Below are positions 43,129 to 51,815 of a DNA stretch of 64,000 nt, one piece after another. Both the position numbers and the translations under genes were made by a program. The stretch lies in contig NZ_LSIC01000047.1 of NCBI RefSeq assembly GCF_001556045.1, forward strand, positions 62,001 to 126,000. The letters are read 5' to 3'. The DNA comes from Bradyrhizobium sp. CCH5-F6 (lineage in GTDB: Bacteria > Pseudomonadota > Alphaproteobacteria > Rhizobiales > Xanthobacteraceae). Under the pieces are notes generated by a model. It saw nothing but the letters and a program-made list of their open reading frames with translations. It had not been told where the DNA came from and did not search any database. Position 1 is the stretch's first letter; each line of letters starts with the position of its first letter.

Positions 43129-43743
43129 GTGTCGAACAAGAGTCCCATTCATCCGGGTGCAGTGGCCTGGACCGGCGAGAATCCCGGCATCTATCTGAAG
43201 GACACGCAGGAAGGTCCATGGACTGGACTGATGTGCTTCTTCCGCATCTTCTACTCCGCGCACGGCATGGGCAGCGGAATTCTCGTGCTGGACAAGCCCG
43301 GCATTGCGAAGGGCCGTCCCGAGGTCGACAATTTCTGCATCAGCGACAACGAGCCGCTCGCCAAATATCTGATCGCCGAGTTCTTCTCGAAGTTTGCGTC
43401 CTTCCGGGTGTCTCCCGGCATCGGCGCGGTCACGCACCTGCCTTTGATCGAGTGCCGCCGCGAAGGCAGCACACTGTCGACCTATTCGGAGATCGTGCGC
43501 GCCGCCGACGTAGAGGTGGTCGCGACCTGGTCGAAGCTCGGCGCGCCCTACGCGGTCGACATGCCCGCTGAAAACGGCCCAACCAAGCTCCACCAGATGT
43601 ACAGCCTGTTCCTCGATGCGGGCGAGGGGGCCGTGACCATCAACGGCCGTCCGCTCGCCGGCAAGGTGATGCAGCGCGATTTTGCCGGGACACGCAAGAG
43701 CACGGCGTTTCTGGCGTTTTCCGAATCCTGGATGCAGGTCTAA
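43129..43743 (+). CDS. 204-residue protein of unknown function in the Rieske operon
   Basis: The GTG start at 43129 lies 23 bases after the oxygenase. The protein (MSNKSPIHPGAVAWTGENPG in translation) has no signal peptide, no membrane segment and no motif I recognise. It is beta-rich in appearance (TGLMCFFRIFYSAHGMGSGI, then FASFRVSPGIGAVTHLPLIE) and carries five Cys or His residues spread out, with no metal-site spacing. It lies between an oxygenase and its transporter, so a role as a small substrate- or intermediate-binding enzyme (for example an isomerase or decarboxylase-like barrel) is possible. This is only a guess. Confidence 0.7.
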   Translation: MSNKSPIHPGAVAWTGENPGIYLKDTQEGPWTGLMCFFRIFYSAHGMGSGILVLDKPGIAKGRPEVDNFCISDNEPLAKYLIAEFFSKFASFRVSPGIGAVTHLPLIECRREGSTLSTYSEIVRAADVEVVATWSKLGAPYAVDMPAENGPTKLHQMYSLFLDAGEGAVTINGRPLAGKVMQRDFAGTRKSTAFLAFSESWMQV

Positions 43744-43759
43744 CGCGGAGGAAGGACTG

Positions 43760-44629
43760 ATGTCCGACGCCTTACAGTTTCTCATCAGTGGACTGGTGGT
43801 GGGCAGCATCTATGGGCTGATCGGCGTCGGTTTCACCTGCATCTACAACGTCACCGGCATCGTCAACTTCGCGCAGGGCGATTTCGCGATGGTGGGCGCG
43901 ATGAGTGCGATCGCGCTGAATGTCGCCGGCGTGCCCCTCTGGCTGGCCATCGTGCTCGCCATCGTGATCACCAGCGTGGTGGCGGTGCTGATCGAGCGCA
44001 CAGCCATTCAGCCCGTCCGCGGCGACGTCATGCGCGGAATCATCGTCACCATCGGGGTGGGGGTGGTGCTGCAAGGCATGGCAGCGATCGTCTGGGGAAC
44101 CGACGCGCAGCCGATGCCGGCGTTCTCGGGCGAGAAGCTGATCCATCTCCTGGGCGCGACCGTGATGCCGCAGTCGCTGTGGGTGATCGGCGTTGGCATC
44201 GTGGCGATGGGCGGCCTCGACCTGCTGTTTCGCCGCACCTATCTCGGCCAGATGTTCCGGGCCTGCGCCATGAATCCCTTCGCGGCGCGGCTGGTCGGCA
44301 TGAAGGTCGAGACCATGAGCCTGGTCGGCTTCGTCATGTCGGGGGCGCTCGGGGCAATCGCCGGGATCGTGGTCGCGCCCATCGCGCTGACCCAGTACGA
44401 CAGCGGCCTGCAACTTGGAATAAAGGGCTTCGTCGCCTGCATCGTCGGCGGCTTCGGCGGGCCGGTCGGCGCCGCGGTCGGCGGCCTGGTGCTCGGCGTG
44501 CTGGAGGCGTTCTCCGCAGGCTATGTTTCCTCCGGCTACAAGAACGCAATCGCCTTCGCGCTGCTGCTCGGCTTTCTGCTGTTCCGTCCCGGCGGGTTGC
44601 TCGGCGACTACGATCGGGTGCGCGCATGA
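43760..44629 (+). CDS. LIV-type ABC transporter permease, LivH-like
   Basis: This 289-residue inner-membrane permease starts at ATG 43760 after a GGAGGAAGG ribosome-binding site; a frame starting at 43682 is within the preceding gene. It has about eight hydrophobic segments and the LivH-type stretches GSIYGLIGVGFTCIYNVTGI, VNFAQGDFAMVGAMSAI and GFGGPVGAAVGGLVLGVLEA. Its stop overlaps the start of the LivM-like gene by 4 bases. Together with the neighbouring subunits it should import a small organic acid or amide-like substrate for the oxygenase. Confidence 0.92.
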   Translation: MSDALQFLISGLVVGSIYGLIGVGFTCIYNVTGIVNFAQGDFAMVGAMSAIALNVAGVPLWLAIVLAIVITSVVAVLIERTAIQPVRGDVMRGIIVTIGVGVVLQGMAAIVWGTDAQPMPAFSGEKLIHLLGATVMPQSLWVIGVGIVAMGGLDLLFRRTYLGQMFRACAMNPFAARLVGMKVETMSLVGFVMSGALGAIAGIVVAPIALTQYDSGLQLGIKGFVACIVGGFGGPVGAAVGGLVLGVLEAFSAGYVSSGYKNAIAFALLLGFLLFRPGGLLGDYDRVRA

Positions 44630-45576
44630 CGTGGTGGCGCGTCCTCGCACTGATCGTCGTTCTCCTGGCTTGCGCCGCGATCGGCAATAGCTATGTGGTG
44701 AGCCTGTTGGTGGTGATCGGCTTGCAGGCACTCCCTGCCATCGGCCTGGCGTTGATCGCCGGCTTCACTGGCCAGATCTCACTCGGCCACGCCGCGTTCT
44801 ACGGCCTCGGAGCCTATGGTGCCGCGCTGATCGGAAGATGGCTTGGTGTCCCCGCCTGGGTCGATATCCTGCTGTCAACCGCGGTGGTGGCCCTGCTGGC
44901 CTGGGCTATCGGCTGGCTCGTGTTTCGCCTGAAGGGACATTACCTGGCGATGGCGACGCTGGCATTCGGCATCATCGTTCAGATCTGTTTCACAGAGATG
45001 CACGGCATCACGGGTGGCCAGGACGGGCTGTCGGGGATCCCGCCGCTAAGCCTGTTCGGATTCACGCTGCGCGGCGATCTCGCCATGCTGCCGGTGGTCG
45101 GGGCGGCGACGATCGCCGCGATCCTCGCCGCGCAGAATCTCGTGGCCTCCCCCACCGGCCTTGCAATGCGGGCGATCGCGGAGAACGAGGCCACGGCGCG
45201 GTCGGTCGGCAACAACGTCCAGTCGATCAAGCGTCTGATCATGATGGTGAGCGGCCTCTTCTGCGCGCTCGGCGGCGGGCTCTACGCGCATTATATCGGC
45301 TACCTCAGCCCGGGCCCGTTCGACGTCGGCTTCTCGATCAAGCTGTTGCTGATGGTGGCAATTGGAGGTTTCGCCGATGTCTGGGGCGTGCTGCTGGGCG
45401 TCATCTTCATCACCCTGATCGGCGAGCTCCTGAAGCCGCTCGGCGCCTACGACATCGTGGCTTACGGCGCGCTGCTGGTCGTCAGCGTGATCTACTGCCC
45501 CAACGGATTGTTGCGCGCTCTCGGGACGCTCGCGAGGCGCGCCCGGGGGACGGCGGCCGCGGGGAGCACGCGATGA
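44626..45576 (+). CDS. LIV-type ABC transporter permease, LivM-like
   Basis: This 316-residue permease starts at 44626 (MTWWRVLALIVVLLACAAIG), 4 bases inside the LivH-like gene. It has about nine hydrophobic segments and the LivM-typical LIAGFTGQISLGHAAFYGLG near residue 40 and GLAMRAIAENEATARSVGNN. The longer open frame upstream to 44179 is a shadow. It overlaps the fused ATPase gene by 4 bases, so subunits are translationally coupled. Confidence 0.92.
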   Translation: MTWWRVLALIVVLLACAAIGNSYVVSLLVVIGLQALPAIGLALIAGFTGQISLGHAAFYGLGAYGAALIGRWLGVPAWVDILLSTAVVALLAWAIGWLVFRLKGHYLAMATLAFGIIVQICFTEMHGITGGQDGLSGIPPLSLFGFTLRGDLAMLPVVGAATIAAILAAQNLVASPTGLAMRAIAENEATARSVGNNVQSIKRLIMMVSGLFCALGGGLYAHYIGYLSPGPFDVGFSIKLLLMVAIGGFADVWGVLLGVIFITLIGELLKPLGAYDIVAYGALLVVSVIYCPNGLLRALGTLARRARGTAAAGSTR

Positions 45577-47189
45577 GCGGTCCGCTTCTCTCGGTCGCGG
45601 GCGCCTCGGTGAGCTTCGGCGCGTTCCGTGCGCTGACCGACGTCAGCTTCGACGTCCATGGCGGTGAGCTCGTCGCGCTGATCGGCCCGAACGGTGCCGG
45701 AAAGACCACGCTGCTCAACGTCCTCTCCGGCGAGATCGCTCCCCAGACCGGGGTGGTGCGGTTCGACGGCGAGACCATCACCGGCGAAGCGCCCCACTGC
45801 GTCGTCGCCCGGGGACTGGCGCGCACGTTCCAGGCAGCCGAGCCGTTCCAGCAACTCACGGTGCGCGAGAACGTGATGGTTGGCGGCGTCGCGCATCATC
45901 GTCTCGGTCTGCTGTCCTCGATCATCGGCCGCGGCGCGGCGCTGCTCGATCATGGCAAGCTGAGGCGCGAGGCCGACGAGCATCTCGCGGCGGTTGGATT
46001 GTCGGACCTCGCCGATCAATCGGCATCGGTTCTGACCGCCGGGCAGCGACGGCTCCTCAGCATTGCGCGCGTGCTCGCCTCCGGCGCACGGATGCTCGTG
46101 CTCGACGAGCCCGGCGCCGGGCTGAACGATCTCGAGAAACGGGCGCTCGGCGACATCATCCTGTCACTCTCGCGCGCCGGGAAGACAATCCTGTTCATCG
46201 ATCACGACATGCCCCTGGTGAGCCGGCTGGCGCGCCGCATCCTGGTGCTGGACCAGGGCCGCATCATCGCCGACGGCGAGCCGGCGGAAGTGCGCCGAAA
46301 TCCGCGCGTGCTCGACGCCTATCTGGGGCGTCGCGACGCTCCGCCGCAAGCGCCGAAAGTGACCCGCGCCGTCGCGCCTCCGTTGCTCGAGATCGACGGT
46401 CTTGGCGTCAATTACGGCGGCCTGCTCGCGCTGGATCGCGTCTCGCTCGGGATCGGCCGCGGAGAGATCGTCGCGCTGGTCGGCGCCAATGGCGCAGGCA
46501 AGAGCAGCTTGCTGCGGGCGATCGCCGGGGTCGAGACCTGCACCGCCGAGAAGATGATGTTCGGTCAAATCGACCTGCGCGGCATTGCGGCGGACCAGCG
46601 TGTGGCGAGCGGCATCAGCCTGGTGCCGGAGGGGCGTGCGTTGTTCCGCTCGCTCACGGTCCTTCAAAACCTCGCGGCGGGACGCTACGCCCTGCGCCGC
46701 GCGCGGGGCTTTCATCATGTCATCTGGCGCAGTTCCGCCGAGCGGATCAGTTTCGAGCAGCGGCTGGAGACCGTGTACCAGCTGTTTCCCGTGCTCAAGG
46801 AGCGTGCGGACCAACTCGCGGGGACCCTGAGCGGAGGGCAGCAGCAAATGGTGGCGATCGGCCGCGCCCTGATGGGCGAGCCCAAATTGCTGATGCTGGA
46901 CGAACCGTCGCTTGGCCTCGCGCCGCAAGTGCTGACCGAGATCCTGCGCTGTGTCGAACGGCTGCGCGAGCAGGGGCTGACGATCCTGCTGGTGGAGCAG
47001 AACGTGACCGCGGCCTTGTCCATCGCGGACCGCGGCTATGTGCTCGCGAACGGACGGGTCATCGCAGAAGGCCCGGGTCGCACGCTGCTTCAGGACCGCA
47101 ACCTCACCGAGGCCTATCTCGGGTCGAGCGAGGCCGGGGCGGACGGGACCGAAGCGGGCCGTAACGTCGTCGCGATCAACGGAGGCTGA
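45573..47189 (+). CDS. fused LivG-LivF ABC transporter ATPase
   Basis: This single 538-residue chain contains two complete ABC ATPase domains that are usually separate proteins. Domain 1 (LivG-like, residues 1-255) has Walker A GPNGAGKTT (38-46), a slightly unusual signature LTAGQ (154-158) and Walker B MLVLDEP. Domain 2 (LivF-like, 272-520) has Walker A GANGAGKSS (304-312), LSGGQ (419-423) and Walker B LLMLDEP. The linker is about 20 residues. The start at 45573 overlaps the LivM-like stop by 4 bases. It would power both permeases as one polypeptide. Confidence 0.92.
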   Translation: MSGPLLSVAGASVSFGAFRALTDVSFDVHGGELVALIGPNGAGKTTLLNVLSGEIAPQTGVVRFDGETITGEAPHCVVARGLARTFQAAEPFQQLTVRENVMVGGVAHHRLGLLSSIIGRGAALLDHGKLRREADEHLAAVGLSDLADQSASVLTAGQRRLLSIARVLASGARMLVLDEPGAGLNDLEKRALGDIILSLSRAGKTILFIDHDMPLVSRLARRILVLDQGRIIADGEPAEVRRNPRVLDAYLGRRDAPPQAPKVTRAVAPPLLEIDGLGVNYGGLLALDRVSLGIGRGEIVALVGANGAGKSSLLRAIAGVETCTAEKMMFGQIDLRGIAADQRVASGISLVPEGRALFRSLTVLQNLAAGRYALRRARGFHHVIWRSSAERISFEQRLETVYQLFPVLKERADQLAGTLSGGQQQMVAIGRALMGEPKLLMLDEPSLGLAPQVLTEILRCVERLREQGLTILLVEQNVTAALSIADRGYVLANGRVIAEGPGRTLLQDRNLTEAYLGSSEAGADGTEAGRNVVAINGG

Positions 47190-47190
47190 A

Positions 47191-48381
47191 TTGCCCGATC
47201 CTTCCGCCGTGGCAGTCGAAGCCGACCTTCACCCCGCCGACCGCGCCGCCCTCAGGCGGATGCATGCGGTGCGGCCGGTCTGGCGTGGCGTCGCGGCAGC
47301 ACGCGACGTCATGACGTTTCCGGACCGGACCATCCTTCATGCCGGGCCTCCGGTCCAACCCGGTGCGGTTGCGGCGCCGATCGTCAACAGTGCAGTGATG
47401 GCAATCCTGTTCGAGCGCTGGGCTTCGGACGAGAGTTCGGCCCGTGCGATGCTGACGAGCGGCGAGGTTCAGTTGGCGCCGGCGCAGGATTTCGACGCGG
47501 TGGTGCCGCTCGCCGCGGTGCTGTCGCCCAGCATGGCGGTGCAGATCGTCGCCGACGCCGCCGAACCGGCGAACGTCGCCTACAGCCCGCTCAACGGAGG
47601 GATGGCGCTGGCGCAGCGGCTGGGGCTGTGCAGTCGCGAGGTGCTGACCCATCTGCGCTGGATGAACGGCAATCTCGCTGCGACGCTGGAGATCGTCGCC
47701 GACCGGGATATCTCGCTGATCGAGATTGCCGACCGCGCGCTGATGGACGGCGACGATTGCCATTCGCGAACCTCGGCTGCGACACGCAGTCTGATCGAGC
47801 AGCTCGCGCCGCGTCTCGGTGGCGACACGCCGGAGCGGCGCTTTCTGGACAGGGCTTCGGCCTTCTTCCTGAATCTCTGGATGGCAGCGGTGAAGTGCAT
47901 CGCCAAGGCCGGGGTGGGGGAGGGCAGCAGCATCGTAACTGCGCTCGGCGGCAACGGTGTCGATTGCGGCGTCAAGCTCGGTGGCAGCGGTCCACGCTGG
48001 TTCGTCGCGCCGGCAGAGCCGCCACAAGGCAATCTGCTGCCCGGCTTTCAGAGCAGCGACCGGCTTGGCGCGATCGGCGACAGTGCCCTGGTCGACGCCA
48101 TGGGCTTCGGGGCCATGACCGCTGTGTCGCTGCCACGAGCCGGCGGTCCCGCGGCGGAAGCAGCGGAGCTGCTGCCCGCGGTTCATCCCGGCTTCGCGCG
48201 GAGCGGAATCAGGGTCGGGACGGTCGCCCGGAGCCTCGCGCGCGGCGGCTCGCCACTCGCCATCGTCCTCGGCATTCTCGACCGCAACGGAAACAACGGC
48301 CGGATCGGCGGCGGAATCTTTCTGCCGCCCTCGGAGCCGTTCGCCGCCGCCGTCACTTCGCTCGTACCTACGACTTCCTAA
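47191..48381 (+). CDS. DUF1116 family protein (YlbE-like)
   Basis: This 396-residue protein starts at TTG 47191, one base after the ATPase stop, with GGAGG 5 bases upstream. Typical DUF1116 blocks are ILHAGPPVQPGAVAAPIVNS, NVAYSPLNGGMALAQRLGLC, SSIVTALGGNGVDCGVKLGG and the C-terminal GILDRNGNNGRIGGGIFLPP. In E. coli the DUF1116 protein YlbE works with FdrA and YlbF in oxamate carbamoyl transfer. No FdrA gene is in this operon. Its presence suggests handling of a carbamoyl or oxamate-like group, perhaps from a nitrogenous substrate. Inference only. Confidence 0.85.
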   Translation: MPDPSAVAVEADLHPADRAALRRMHAVRPVWRGVAAARDVMTFPDRTILHAGPPVQPGAVAAPIVNSAVMAILFERWASDESSARAMLTSGEVQLAPAQDFDAVVPLAAVLSPSMAVQIVADAAEPANVAYSPLNGGMALAQRLGLCSREVLTHLRWMNGNLAATLEIVADRDISLIEIADRALMDGDDCHSRTSAATRSLIEQLAPRLGGDTPERRFLDRASAFFLNLWMAAVKCIAKAGVGEGSSIVTALGGNGVDCGVKLGGSGPRWFVAPAEPPQGNLLPGFQSSDRLGAIGDSALVDAMGFGAMTAVSLPRAGGPAAEAAELLPAVHPGFARSGIRVGTVARSLARGGSPLAIVLGILDRNGNNGRIGGGIFLPPSEPFAAAVTSLVPTTS

Positions 48382-48394
48382 CCCAGGGGATCTG

Positions 48395-49537
48395 ATGATG
48401 ACGACCAAAGCCATGCTGGCTGCTCTTGTGCTCATGACGGCCGTCGCCGGAGCGCACGCGGAAGACACGATCAAGATCGGCGGCCTGCTCGAGACCTCCG
48501 GTCCGTTGGCCTCGCTCGGCCAGCCGGGACTCGAGGGCGCGATGCTTGCGATCGAGCAGATCAACGCCAAAGGCGGCATCGCCGGCAAGAAGCTCGAACT
48601 CGACAACGTCAACACCGAGGGTGACAACACCAAATCGGTCACCGCTGCCAAGCGGCTGCTGGAACAGAGCGCCGTGGTCGCCCTGGTCGGACCGATGAAC
48701 AGCGGTTCGTCCTATGCGATCATCGACACGGTTCAGAATGCCGCGACGCCCATGATCTCCAATGGCGGCTCCCGCGGCATCGTACTGCCCGCGCAGGACA
48801 AGAAATGGCTGTTCCTGTCGCCGCTGACCGACGCATTGGTTCAGAGCGTCATGATGACCGACATGCGGAAGCGCGGCGCCAAGAAGATCGCGCTCCTCTA
48901 TGCGGATTCTCCGTTCGGTACCAGCGGTCGCGATCAGCTCGTCAAGAATGCGGACTCATTCGGCCTGACCATCGTCGCTCAGGAATCCTACGCCAATGCC
49001 GACAAGGATATGACGCCGCAGCTCACCAAGATCCGCAGCGCGCAGCCCGATGCGGTGGTGATCTGGGCGACCGGTCCTGGGCAGGCGATCGCAGCCAAGA
49101 ACTACCGTCAGCTCGGCCTGGCCGCGCCCCTGTACATGTCGCACGCCGCCAACGATTTCAATTTCCTCCGGCTGGCTGGCGGATCGGCTGATGACGTGCT
49201 GATCCCGTCGTCGAAGATCTACGTGATCGATTCGCTCAAGGATTCCGATCCGCAGAAAGCCGCTCTGCGTAGCTTCGTGACGGATTATCAGAACAAGTAC
49301 GGCAAGCCGCCGGCGACCTTCGCGGGGAACGCCTACGACGCCGTCAACATGATCGCGGCGGCGATCGGCAAGGCGGGGACCGACCGCGCCAAAATCCGGG
49401 ACGCCATCGAAGGCCTGAAGGACTATGTCGGCGTGACCGCGGTGTATTCTTACGGTCCCGACGATCATTTCGGCGCCAAGGCCGACAGCGTCGTGATGCT
49501 GACCGTAAAGGACGGCAAGTTCACGCTCGCGCAGTGA
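48395..49537 (+). CDS. LIV-type ABC transporter substrate-binding protein
   Basis: This 380-residue exported protein has a signal peptide (MMTTKAMLAALVLMTAVAGA, cleavage near AHAE). The mature part is a periplasmic leucine/isoleucine/valine-type binding fold: IKIGGLLETSGPLASLGQPG, ALVGPMNSGSSYAIIDTVQN (ligand-binding Ser cluster) and KIALLYADSPFGTSGRDQLV. It lies in the operon with its two permeases and the fused ATPase, 13 bases after the DUF1116 gene. Its ligand should be the operon's substrate; members bind amino acids, amides and aromatic acids. Confidence 0.93.
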   Translation: MMTTKAMLAALVLMTAVAGAHAEDTIKIGGLLETSGPLASLGQPGLEGAMLAIEQINAKGGIAGKKLELDNVNTEGDNTKSVTAAKRLLEQSAVVALVGPMNSGSSYAIIDTVQNAATPMISNGGSRGIVLPAQDKKWLFLSPLTDALVQSVMMTDMRKRGAKKIALLYADSPFGTSGRDQLVKNADSFGLTIVAQESYANADKDMTPQLTKIRSAQPDAVVIWATGPGQAIAAKNYRQLGLAAPLYMSHAANDFNFLRLAGGSADDVLIPSSKIYVIDSLKDSDPQKAALRSFVTDYQNKYGKPPATFAGNAYDAVNMIAAAIGKAGTDRAKIRDAIEGLKDYVGVTAVYSYGPDDHFGAKADSVVMLTVKDGKFTLAQ

Positions 49538-49563
49538 GCGCCGCACGGGACAGGAGCGAAGCC

Positions 49564-50574
49564 ATGCCGAACCTTTCCCTCCGCTTCGCGGACGGCGATT
49601 GCGTCCGCGTCGAGGCGAGGTCCGGCGAGACCGTTCTCGCCGCGGCGCGCCGCGCCGGAGTTCCGCTGAGCTCGGATTGCGAGGTCGGCGACTGCCAGAC
49701 CTGCCGCGCGACCCGTCTCGGCGGCGATCTCGACTACGAAGACGGCTCGTCGGTGTCGCTGTCGCAGGACGAGATCGACGCCGGCGAGATGCTGCCCTGC
49801 GTCGCCATCGCCCGAAACGATTTGGAGATACGGCTGCCCTATGAGCGCGGCAAGCTGATCCCGGCGAAGCCGTTCTCGATGAAGCTCGGGAGCATCGAAC
49901 GGCTCAGCACGTCCGTGGTCCGGGTCGTCGCGCAAACGCTTGGGCTTTCGCCGATCAGGTTTCTGCCGGGACAGTATGTCAATCTGCAGGTGCCGGGCAC
50001 GACCCAGTGGCGCTCGTACTCGATGGCCAACTCACCCAGCGACGACCGCGCCTTGGAGTTTCTGGTTCGCCTGATCGACGACGGGGCGATGTCTCGCTAT
50101 CTGAGCTCGCAGGCTGCGGCTGGCGATATCATTCAGTGCCGTGGTCCGCAGGGCGTCTTCTACCTGAGATCCAGCGGGCGGCCGGTGCTGATGGTCGCGG
50201 GAGGCACGGGCGTCGCACCGATGGTGTCCATGCTGCGGCAGATGAACGCGCCTGCCGAAAAGCGGAAGGTCACGCTGTGCTTCGGTGTGAATTCCGCCAG
50301 TGACCTGTTCTTCCTCGACGAACTGCACGCGCTCGCCGAGGCGATGCCGGAATTGGACCTGCGGATATCCGTGGCCCATGGGCTCAGCCCGCCTGATATC
50401 AACCAAGGACTTGTGACCGATCTGATCAAAGACCGATCTCTCGTGGGCCACGATGTCTATCTGTGCGGCCCGCCGGCAATGGCCGACAGTGCGCGCCGCG
50501 TTGCGATCGAGCTGGGCGCTGCTCCCGACAACATCATTGCAGAGCGGTTCGTGGCGACCGGGGCGCCGGATTGA
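49564..50574 (+). CDS. ferredoxin-NAD(P)H reductase for the Rieske oxygenase
   Basis: This 336-residue protein starts at 49564 (AGGAGCG before ATG); a GTG at 49534 is also in frame. An N-terminal plant-type [2Fe-2S] ferredoxin domain carries C39, C44, C47 and C79. An FAD-binding domain (RSYSMAN at 150-156) and an NAD(P)-binding domain (GGTGVAPM at 213-220, CGPPAM at 301-306) follow. The order Fd-FAD-NAD is that of phenol hydroxylase P5-like and benzoate 1,2-dioxygenase reductases. It would pass electrons from NADH to the oxygenase. It ends the operon. Confidence 0.93.
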   Translation: MPNLSLRFADGDCVRVEARSGETVLAAARRAGVPLSSDCEVGDCQTCRATRLGGDLDYEDGSSVSLSQDEIDAGEMLPCVAIARNDLEIRLPYERGKLIPAKPFSMKLGSIERLSTSVVRVVAQTLGLSPIRFLPGQYVNLQVPGTTQWRSYSMANSPSDDRALEFLVRLIDDGAMSRYLSSQAAAGDIIQCRGPQGVFYLRSSGRPVLMVAGGTGVAPMVSMLRQMNAPAEKRKVTLCFGVNSASDLFFLDELHALAEAMPELDLRISVAHGLSPPDINQGLVTDLIKDRSLVGHDVYLCGPPAMADSARRVAIELGAAPDNIIAERFVATGAPD

Positions 50575-50610
50575 GCAGGTCGCAAGTGCCGAAGGGTGAT
50601 CCGAGCGTCC

Positions 50611-51426
50611 TCACAGGCCCGGGGGTACCCCAAGGCGGCCGAGGCCCGGGAGCTTGAGCGCCGGGCGCCGGATGTCGAAGCCGAGCACGGCACCGAAGAA
50701 ATTGAGCTCGAGGCCTTCGACCCAGCCGACCGAAACGCCGAGGTAACCGGCAAGCGAAGCATAGATGCCCGTGCCGGACGCCGTCACGCCCATCCATTTG
50801 CCGGTGTAGGGGAAGTCCTTGCCGATCGCGGTCGGCGGCAGGACGGCTCGGAGCTCCGGGACGGAGTCGAGTGCGGCCTGCACGAAGGTGTTCGAATTGG
50901 GACCCGGCCAGACGCTGTAATCTCCGTAAGACCGGAATTTGTAATTTTCGACCACGTTCCGGATCTTGGGGATCAGCGTCTCCGCGTGCTCTCCATCTAC
51001 AGCTACAATGGTTTCCGGCGCTGCGCCGAACCATCGCCCGTCGGGAGCAAAGCCGTTGGTGCGGATCGGCTCGCCCCACGCCGTGTAGTCATACCGGGTG
51101 TAGGTCGCCGCGTTTTTCTCCTTTACGACGATCCAGGTGTGGACTGCGAAGATGCTGCGCCATCTCACCGTTCTCGCTGCGAACACCCGTACGACGGCAT
51201 CGGGACGATCCGCAGCGGCGGCCAGGAGACCCGCGCTCGACCGATCGGCCGTTTGCCAGTTCTCGCGGCCATCGCTCAGCCAGAAATATCTCACCGCTGA
51301 CGCGGTAAGCGGTGCGAAGACGAGGAACAGAAAGATCAGCAAGGGCTTCTTCAAGGGAGCGGTACGGCGGGGACCTTGGACAAACCATATAGTTCGCATG
51401 AATGCCGCCGCCATAGCCGCTCTCAT
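50611..51426 (-). CDS. DUF3750 domain membrane or secreted protein
   Basis: This protein (about 271 residues from ATG 51426; 51414 and 51399 are also possible) has an N-terminal membrane anchor (KKPLLIFLFLVFAPLTASAV) and a DUF3750 domain. Typical features are VFAARTVRWRSIFAVHTWIV, ATYTRYDYTAWGEPIRTNGF and SVWPGPNSNTFVQAALDSVP. Histidine and Asn-rich turns (HTWIVVKE and NSNTF) suggest a cysteine-peptidase or hydrolase-like fold, but activity is not established. It is divergent from two small genes and convergent with the reductase. Confidence 0.85.
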   Translation of the reverse strand: MRAAMAAAFMRTIWFVQGPRRTAPLKKPLLIFLFLVFAPLTASAVRYFWLSDGRENWQTADRSSAGLLAAAADRPDAVVRVFAARTVRWRSIFAVHTWIVVKEKNAATYTRYDYTAWGEPIRTNGFAPDGRWFGAAPETIVAVDGEHAETLIPKIRNVVENYKFRSYGDYSVWPGPNSNTFVQAALDSVPELRAVLPPTAIGKDFPYTGKWMGVTASGTGIYASLAGYLGVSVGWVEGLELNFFGAVLGFDIRRPALKLPGLGRLGVPPGL

Positions 51427-51485
51427 TGTTCCGCACGACCTTGTCACCACAGCGGGGCGGGCCGCAACAGGATTGGAGCACGCGC

Positions 51486-51740
51486 ATGGACATGAAGGAA
51501 GCCGCGGCAATGACGGAAGCCTCCGGGCTGACGAACGATCAGGCCGGATTGGAGCAGACCTCCAGCCTGCGGCCGGGTTCCGGAGAGCAACGAGGAGCTG
51601 TCGATCCGCAGCCCCACGCGCCATCGATGGGTTCCGCGAGGCGATGGGCCGACCAGTTGCGCGACGCGACGGTGAAAGCCCCTTTACGGTCGCTGTTCAT
51701 TGCTTTTCTAGCCGGAGCATGGATCGCTCGCCGCCGATAG
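51486..51740 (+). CDS. small membrane-anchored protein of unknown function
   Basis: This 84-residue protein starts at 51486 with GGAG 8 bases upstream. The N-terminal two-thirds is acidic and Ser/Gly-rich; the C-terminal end RSLFIAFLAGAWIARRR is one short hydrophobic segment flanked by Arg, as in DUF883/ElaB-type membrane-anchored proteins. The length and the C-terminal anchor support a real gene, but its family is not certain. It shares a divergent region with the DUF3750 gene. Confidence 0.6.
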   Translation: MDMKEAAAMTEASGLTNDQAGLEQTSSLRPGSGEQRGAVDPQPHAPSMGSARRWADQLRDATVKAPLRSLFIAFLAGAWIARRR

Positions 51741-51815
51741 GCCGTGAGCTTGCGCGTTTCATCACGAGGAACTCCAGCGCTTTCGAAGCTGGCTGGCAGA
51801 TGGAGGACGGGTAAA

